NCBI RefSeq assembly: GCF_001544755.2
Contig: NZ_FCOF02000020.1
Span: 50,290-114,289, forward strand
Direction: 5' to 3'
Length of the DNA stretch: 64,000 nucleotides
DNA from: Caballeronia catudaia
GTDB lineage: Bacteria > Pseudomonadota > Gammaproteobacteria > Burkholderiales > Burkholderiaceae
Made by a program: the position numbers and the translations under genes. This document shows positions 60,022 to 64,000 of this stretch, piece after piece (positions within the stretch are counted from its first letter, which is position 1; every line of letters begins with the position of its first letter). The notes beneath the pieces are model-generated. The model had not been told where the DNA came from. It saw nothing but the letters and a program-made list of their open reading frames with translations, and did not search any database.

Positions 60022-61326
60022 TCATTCCAGCGCGATATGGCGCGTCTCGCGCATGCACAGCACGGCGATGAGGCTCACCGCCGCCGCCGCCGACACATAG
60101 CCGCCGACCCACGCGAGCCCGCCGCGATTCGCGAGCAGTTGCGCGATATACGGCGCCACCGACGCACCCAGAATCCCGCCGAGGTTATACGCGACGCCCG
60201 CACCCGTGTAACGGACGTTGGTCGGGAAGAGCTCGGGCAGGAGCGCACCCATCGGGGCGAAGGTGACGCCCATCAGGAAAAGCTCGATCGTAAGAAAGAG
60301 CGCGACCTGGATCGTGTCGCCGCTGCCGAGCAGCGGAGCCATCGCGAAGCCGGACAGAATCGCGGCGACGCAGCCGACGACGAGCACCGGCTTGCGCCCG
60401 AAACGGTCGCTCGCGATGGCGGAGATCGGCGTCGCGATTGCCATGAACAGCACGGCGAAGCACAAGAGGCCGAGGAACGTCTCGCGCGCGAAATGCAGCT
60501 TGGCGACGCCGTAAGACAGCGAGAACACCGTCGAGATATAGAAGAGCGTGTAGCAGACGACCATCGCGAACGCGCCGAGCAGCGTCGGCGCGAGATGGCT
60601 GGACAAGAGCGTCGCGACCGGCACCTTCACGCGCTCGTGACGCTCGACGGCCGTGCGGAACGCCGGCGTTTCCGCGATCTTCAGGCGCACATAGAGGCCG
60701 AGCGCGACCAGCACCGCGCTCACGATGAACGGCACGCGCCAGCCCCAACTGCGGAACTGCTCATCGGAGAGCGAAAGCGCAAGTCCGAAGAACAGTCCGT
60801 TCGACGCGAGAAAGCCGATCGACGGCCCGAGCTGCGGGAACATGCCGAAGAGCCCGCGCTTGCCTTGCGGGGCGTATTCGGTGGCGAGCAGCGCCGCGCC
60901 GCCCCATTCGCCGCCGAGCCCGATGCCTTGCCCGAAGCGCAGGATGCACAGCAGGATCGGCGCCGCACTCCCGATGGAGTCATAGCCGGGCACGAAGCCG
61001 ATGAGCGTCGTCGATACGCCCATTACCAGCAGCGAGGCGACGAGCGTCGATTTGCGGCCGATGCGGTCGCCGAAATGGCCGAAGAGAAACGAGCCGATCG
61101 GCCGCGCGAAGAACGCGATGCCGAACGTGACGAACGCGGAGAGCGCTTGCGCGGCGGGCGAATCGTGCGGAAAGAACACCGGTCCGATGACGAGTGCGGC
61201 GGCGGTCGCGTAGACATAGAAATCGTAGAACTCGATCGCGGTGCCGATGAAGCTCGCGAAAATCACGCGCGACGCGCTTTGAGATCCGTCGCCGGGCTTT
61301 GCGTCGGAAAGCGAGGGTGCAGCCAT
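60022..61326 (-). CDS. MFS transporter of the metabolite:H+ symporter (MHS) family
   Basis: A 434-residue protein with 12 helices. Marks are RVIFASFIGTAIEFYDFYVYATAAALVIGPVFF (MHS start), FGHFGDRIGRKSTLVASLLVMG (loop 2-3 signature), LRFGQGIGLGGEWGGAALLATEYAP and SDRFGRKPVLVVGC (loop 8-9). MHS carriers import organic acids or betaine-like compounds with protons. The substrate is unknown. It converges on the OpgC-like gene. The ATG at 61326 gives the conserved N-terminus. Confidence 0.93.
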   Translation of the reverse strand: MAAPSLSDAKPGDGSQSASRVIFASFIGTAIEFYDFYVYATAAALVIGPVFFPHDSPAAQALSAFVTFGIAFFARPIGSFLFGHFGDRIGRKSTLVASLLVMGVSTTLIGFVPGYDSIGSAAPILLCILRFGQGIGLGGEWGGAALLATEYAPQGKRGLFGMFPQLGPSIGFLASNGLFFGLALSLSDEQFRSWGWRVPFIVSAVLVALGLYVRLKIAETPAFRTAVERHERVKVPVATLLSSHLAPTLLGAFAMVVCYTLFYISTVFSLSYGVAKLHFARETFLGLLCFAVLFMAIATPISAIASDRFGRKPVLVVGCVAAILSGFAMAPLLGSGDTIQVALFLTIELFLMGVTFAPMGALLPELFPTNVRYTGAGVAYNLGGILGASVAPYIAQLLANRGGLAWVGGYVSAAAAVSLIAVLCMRETRHIALE

Positions 61327-61610
61327 GGTGTCTCCGTTGTCGTGTTGCCTTGGTGCGAAGCATTGTCGCGCGCATCGCCGGGAAAGGGCGATGGAAATGT
61401 CGGGCGATTGGGTCGCCGGGCGCGCGTCGGCTTTTTGTAGGGGTTGCGATGCAATGGACTCACGACGCGAGTAGCGCGTGTGATGACGGCGCAATCGGAC
61501 TGCGCCCGGCGCTCCGCCCGATGCGCGGGATGGGCGCGAGGCGAGGGCCGCGCCGGAAGCGGGTCCGGCAGGGGTGAAAAATTATAGCGAGCGTGCGCGG
61601 TGCGCGCCAA

Positions 61611-62096
61611 TCATTCGAGAGTCATCGCCTGCGGCGAGTGCGACGTTTGCAGTTGGAATTTGCCGTTGTCGTTGAACATCCAGCCCTCGAAAAGCTCCAG
61701 TTGACCCTTGCCGTTCAGAAGCTGCGCGGGCGGTGCGGGCAACGGTGCCGCGCGGCGCAGCGACGCGAGCGCGGTGGCTTCGGCTTCGTCGTCGCCATTG
61801 GTGCGATACACCGACGACGTGATAAGGCGCCCGCCACGGTCCACCGTGAAGGACACGAGCACGAATGAGCGCAGCATCGCTTGCGGCGTGCCCTTCAGCA
61901 CGAGCGACGGATTGCGCTCGAAGATGCGCTGCGCAATTCGCGCCTTGTAGTCGTCGAGTGTCTGAACGGAGACCGGCGGCGCGGCGGCGGCGGCGCGCGC
62001 AGCCACGACGCTGGGCGGCGGCGTGATCGTGCAGGCGCTCATCGTTAGCGCACCGATGAGCGCAATGACGACGGAGCGGAAACGTGACGCGGGCAT
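61611..62096 (-). CDS. Small lipoprotein with TonB-C-like domain
   Basis: A 161-residue protein with a lipoprotein signal (VVIALIGALTMSAC). An Ala/Pro-rich linker precedes a TonB C-terminal-like domain (DYKARIAQRIFERNPSLVLKGTPQAMLRSFVLVSFTVDRGGRLITSSVYRTNGDDEAEATALASLRRAAPLPAPP). There is no TonB membrane anchor or long Pro-Lys linker, so energy transduction is unlikely. The function is unknown. The start at 62096 was chosen for the lipobox. Confidence 0.75.
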   Translation of the reverse strand: MPASRFRSVVIALIGALTMSACTITPPPSVVAARAAAAAPPVSVQTLDDYKARIAQRIFERNPSLVLKGTPQAMLRSFVLVSFTVDRGGRLITSSVYRTNGDDEAEATALASLRRAAPLPAPPAQLLNGKGQLELFEGWMFNDNGKFQLQTSHSPQAMTLE

Positions 62097-62236
62097 CTCC
62101 GGAAATCGAAAAGATCGCGTTACTTCAATGGTAGTCGCTGTACAGGCGGAGAGTGAGACGGAAGCGTGCGTTGGCGCGCGTTCGGGCGCAGGATTTGCTG
62201 CGCATTTTTCATTCGAAAGCAACCGAGGAGGACGCC

Positions 62237-62395
62237 ATGAGCACCGAGACGAACCAGCCGGAAGGTGGGAAGCCCGCCGAGCACAGCGACAACGAGAAAA
62301 GCAAGCTGCCCGAGCGGGACGACGAAAACCGCAAGCAGGCCCCGAACGACAGGCCGGGCAAGCAGTCGGGCGAGGGCGAAGCGCCGGTCGGCTGA
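62237..62395 (+). CDS. Small hydrophilic protein
   Basis: A 52-residue protein, highly charged and without hydrophobic stretches (MSTETNQPEGGKPAEHSDNE, RDDENRKQAPNDRPGKQSG), probably disordered. GAGGAGG lies 6 nt upstream of the ATG, a strong ribosome site, and the codon third positions are G/C-rich. I do not recognise the function. It is divergent from the TonB-C-like lipoprotein gene. Confidence 0.6.
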   Translation: MSTETNQPEGGKPAEHSDNEKSKLPERDDENRKQAPNDRPGKQSGEGEAPVG

Positions 62396-62473
62396 AGCGC
62401 GCCGTGTGTGCGGTGGGCGCGCGGCGGTGCTAAGGTAGGAAGGGGATATCCCCGGCTTTTTCGGGAGAAGGCC

Positions 62474-62644
62474 ATGTCACGCAAGAACCATCCTGCGCCA
62501 TCGGGCGCGCCAGCGCGTCAGCAGCAACCGGCATCCGCGGCGCATTCGAAGAGCGAATCGAAACGCGCCGCGCCGAAGACGGATGCGGCCAAAGCGGAGC
62601 CGGTTCCGCATGTGCGTCCGCCCGTCAGATCCGACGACAATTGA
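62474..62644 (+). CDS. Small basic, disordered protein
   Basis: A 56-residue protein rich in Ala, Lys, Pro and Ser (MSRKNHPAPSGAPARQQQPA, KSESKRAAPKTDAAKAEPVP) with no hydrophobic segment. GGGAGAAGG precedes the ATG. It resembles in composition the small protein encoded just upstream. No function can be given. Confidence 0.5.
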   Translation: MSRKNHPAPSGAPARQQQPASAAHSKSESKRAAPKTDAAKAEPVPHVRPPVRSDDN

Positions 62645-62686
62645 ACGCACGACGGCGCGCGGGACGCGCCGCGTGGCGTTTCAGGA

Positions 62687-63004
62687 TCAGTCGGTGTAGG
62701 GCTTGACGAGTTCCGCGCAGTGTAATGGCGCGGTCGATCGGACCGTGTTGGTTTCCGCCGCGCGTGTTTCGACGCAGCGATAAACGCTGTTGGTTTTCTG
62801 AAGCACGTAGGTGTCTTCGGGCAGGCCCGAACTGCGCGCGGGGACGCTCGTCACCGCGACGATGCCATATCCATTCTGAATCAGATCGAAGAATGTGGCT
62901 TCGGTCGCGCGCCATTGTGCGGTGTGCTGAGGCTGGGCATGCGCCGGCAGGCTGACGGCGGCGATGCAGCCAAAGAGGATGGGCATGATGCGGCCTGGCT
63001 TCAT
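62687..63004 (-). CDS. Secreted hypothetical protein
   Basis: A 105-residue protein with a clear signal peptide (MPILFGCIAAVSLPAHAQP). The mature domain of about 80 residues has two Cys (YRCVETRAAE and APLHCAELV) likely to form a disulfide, and aromatic residues (FFDLIQNGYGIVAVTSV). Similar small periplasmic proteins are frequent in Burkholderia but have no assigned role. It is close to the mobile-element remnant on its right. Confidence 0.72.
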   Translation of the reverse strand: MKPGRIMPILFGCIAAVSLPAHAQPQHTAQWRATEATFFDLIQNGYGIVAVTSVPARSSGLPEDTYVLQKTNSVYRCVETRAAETNTVRSTAPLHCAELVKPYTD

Positions 63005-63108
63005 GGGCGGTTCTCCGCGTTGTTATCGATGAGGCGGTTAGATGGCGTTGGGGCCGTCGTGTTCACGTCGAATTATTTCGACGCGTGCCCGGTGCGATGC
63101 GATCGACC

Positions 63109-63138
63109 AAAAAAAATGGCCTCGCTTGCTGCGAGGCC
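63109..63138 (-). terminator. Orphan Rho-independent terminator (minus strand)
   Basis: Stem GGCCTCGC/GCGAGGCC with a 5-nt loop. On the minus strand it is followed by eight T residues. No credible leftward gene precedes it before the integrase remnant, so its own gene may have been lost when the mobile element inserted or decayed. Confidence 0.75.
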
Positions 63139-63195
63139 CAAGTCCAACCTTACCCATTGAAGGCCTCCTTCACACGAGAATGGGGGAAACTCGGG

Positions 63196-64000
63196 ATGGA
63201 GGCAGGGGAAAGATACGTGGCTTGTAGCGTGGTGGATATGCGTAATGTCTTAATGTGCGCGATCGGTGGCGGAATGGAAAAACGCCTCGCGGGTCGGAAG
63301 ACTTGTGTTGACGTGCTGCAACCGATCTGGCTTGAAAAGCGGGAAACCGCCAGCCGCGTCCGTCAACGGATGCACGCCGTCATGCAATGGGCGTGGGCGC
63401 ATGGCCATATCGCGGCGAACCCGGTTGGCGTGGTCGATCATATCTTGCCGAAACAGACGGGCAGGAAAAAGCACCAACCTGCGACGCCTTCGCGCGACCT
63501 TCCCGCGTTCATCAAAACGCACGTCGTGGAATTCAAAAGGCGAAGCCACACGCGCCGCCTTGCTCTTTTCGATTCTGACGGCGGCGCGAAGCGGCGAAGT
63601 GCGCGGCGCGATTTGGGATGAATTTGACCTGAAGACAGGTATTTGGACCGTCCCGCCGCACAGAATGAGAGCGAAAGAACCGCATCGCGTGGCGCTACCC
63701 GCGCCCGCTCTCGCACTCGTCAAGCGGCTGAAGGAGCAAACGCTACATGAAACGCTTGTCTTCCCGTCACCACACGGAAAGGTACTCAGCGATATGGTCC
63801 TAACGTCCTTTTTGCGCCGCGTTGAAGCGAAGAGTGATACACCCGGACGCATCGCGACAACTCACGGATTTCGCAGCAGCTTACGCGATTGTGCTAGCGA
63901 ACATGGCTACGCTCGCGATCTTCCAGAGCGCGCGCTCGCGCATACCGTGGCGAACAAGGTCGAAGCGGCCTATCACCGAACCGACTTGCTTGAGCAGCGC
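63196..64000 (+). pseudogene. P4-type tyrosine recombinase (integrase), truncated and frameshifted, runs off the window
   Basis: From about 63300 the frame reads VDVLQPIWLEKRETASRVRQRMHAVMQWAWAHGHIAANPVG, the core-binding domain of P4-like integrases. The N-terminal arm-binding domain is missing. Near 63531-63540 (ATTCAAAAGG) one extra base shifts the frame. After it, frame 2 gives LLFSILTAARSGEVRGAIWDEFDL (catalytic Arg), ATTHGFRSSLRDCASEHG (His-x-x-Arg), ERALAHTVANKVEAAYHRTDLLEQR (His and the nucleophile Tyr). All catalytic residues remain readable, so inactivation is recent. It faces right, and the end lies outside the window. Confidence 0.85.

Noticed and set aside
63038..63157. 39-codon minus-strand frame with a good AGGAGG site, beginning MGKVGLGPRSKR
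   Set aside because: The frame runs straight through the GC stem and T-tract of a terminator, so the coding appearance is probably a by-product of that structure.

Overview
The window is a high-GC chromosomal segment of a Burkholderiaceae bacterium, most like Caballeronia/Paraburkholderia. The evidence is the gene complement and order: hemC with a fused hemD-hemX and hemY divergent from ppc; trxB next to ftsK-lolA; rarA-serS; minCDE; and codon use strongly biased to G/C in third positions. The species cannot be fixed from the sequence alone.

Layout. (1) 1-1.5 kb: the 3' part of an Orn/Lys/Arg decarboxylase with its terminator. (2) 1.5-9.0 kb, minus strand: an archaic (Csu/sigma-type) chaperone-usher pilus locus with pilin, pilin-like protein, chaperone, usher and tip subunit. 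A bestrophin-like channel gene and a glutathione S-transferase gene, closed by their own terminator, split the chaperone from the usher. (3) 9.3-26.3 kb: a chitin-degradation and secretion island. It holds an AA10 copper monooxygenase with two chitin-binding modules, a prolyl-4-hydroxylase-like oxygenase, and a lytic transglycosylase broken at a (GCGCC)4 repeat. It also holds a 13 kb minus-strand gene string that starts with a GH18 chitinase, runs through a complete but unconventional type II secretion-like machine, and ends with a GH19 chitinase 30 nt behind the last pseudopilin gene. The machine consists of GspG, GspF, GspE, PilM/N/O/P-like inner-membrane proteins, a lipoprotein secretin and three more pseudopilins. 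The LPMO and GH18 genes share a near-palindromic upstream element, which suggests co-regulation.

(4) 26.6-43.1 kb: mostly housekeeping genes. These are argH, an XRE regulator divergent from a methyltransferase, ppc, hemC-hemDX-hemY, an SGNH esterase carrying a bulb-lectin domain, a rhodanese, a protein-isoaspartate-methyltransferase-like gene, a UPF0126/TRIC channel, an Smr-domain protein and trxB. (5) 43.4-53.1 kb: ftsK-lolA and rarA-serS-tRNA-Ser(CGA), separated by a LysR/ureohydrolase/NCS1-permease module. (6) 53.19-53.46 kb: a small type I-E-like CRISPR array (5 repeats, 4 spacers) with no cas genes in view. (7) 53.5-62.7 kb: a lipoprotein, map, a GNAT acetyltransferase, minCDE, a WXXGXW protein, an OpgC-like acyltransferase, an MFS carrier and several small proteins. 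(8) 63.2-64.0 kb: a truncated and frameshifted P4-type integrase marks the right edge as the site of a decayed mobile element.

The most unusual part is region 3. The predicted substrates (GH18, GH19, LPMO) and the predicted export machine are physically, and probably transcriptionally, linked. The substrates share chitin-binding modules and Pro-Thr linkers, and a prolyl-hydroxylase-like gene lies among them. All functional links are inferences from sequence and context.
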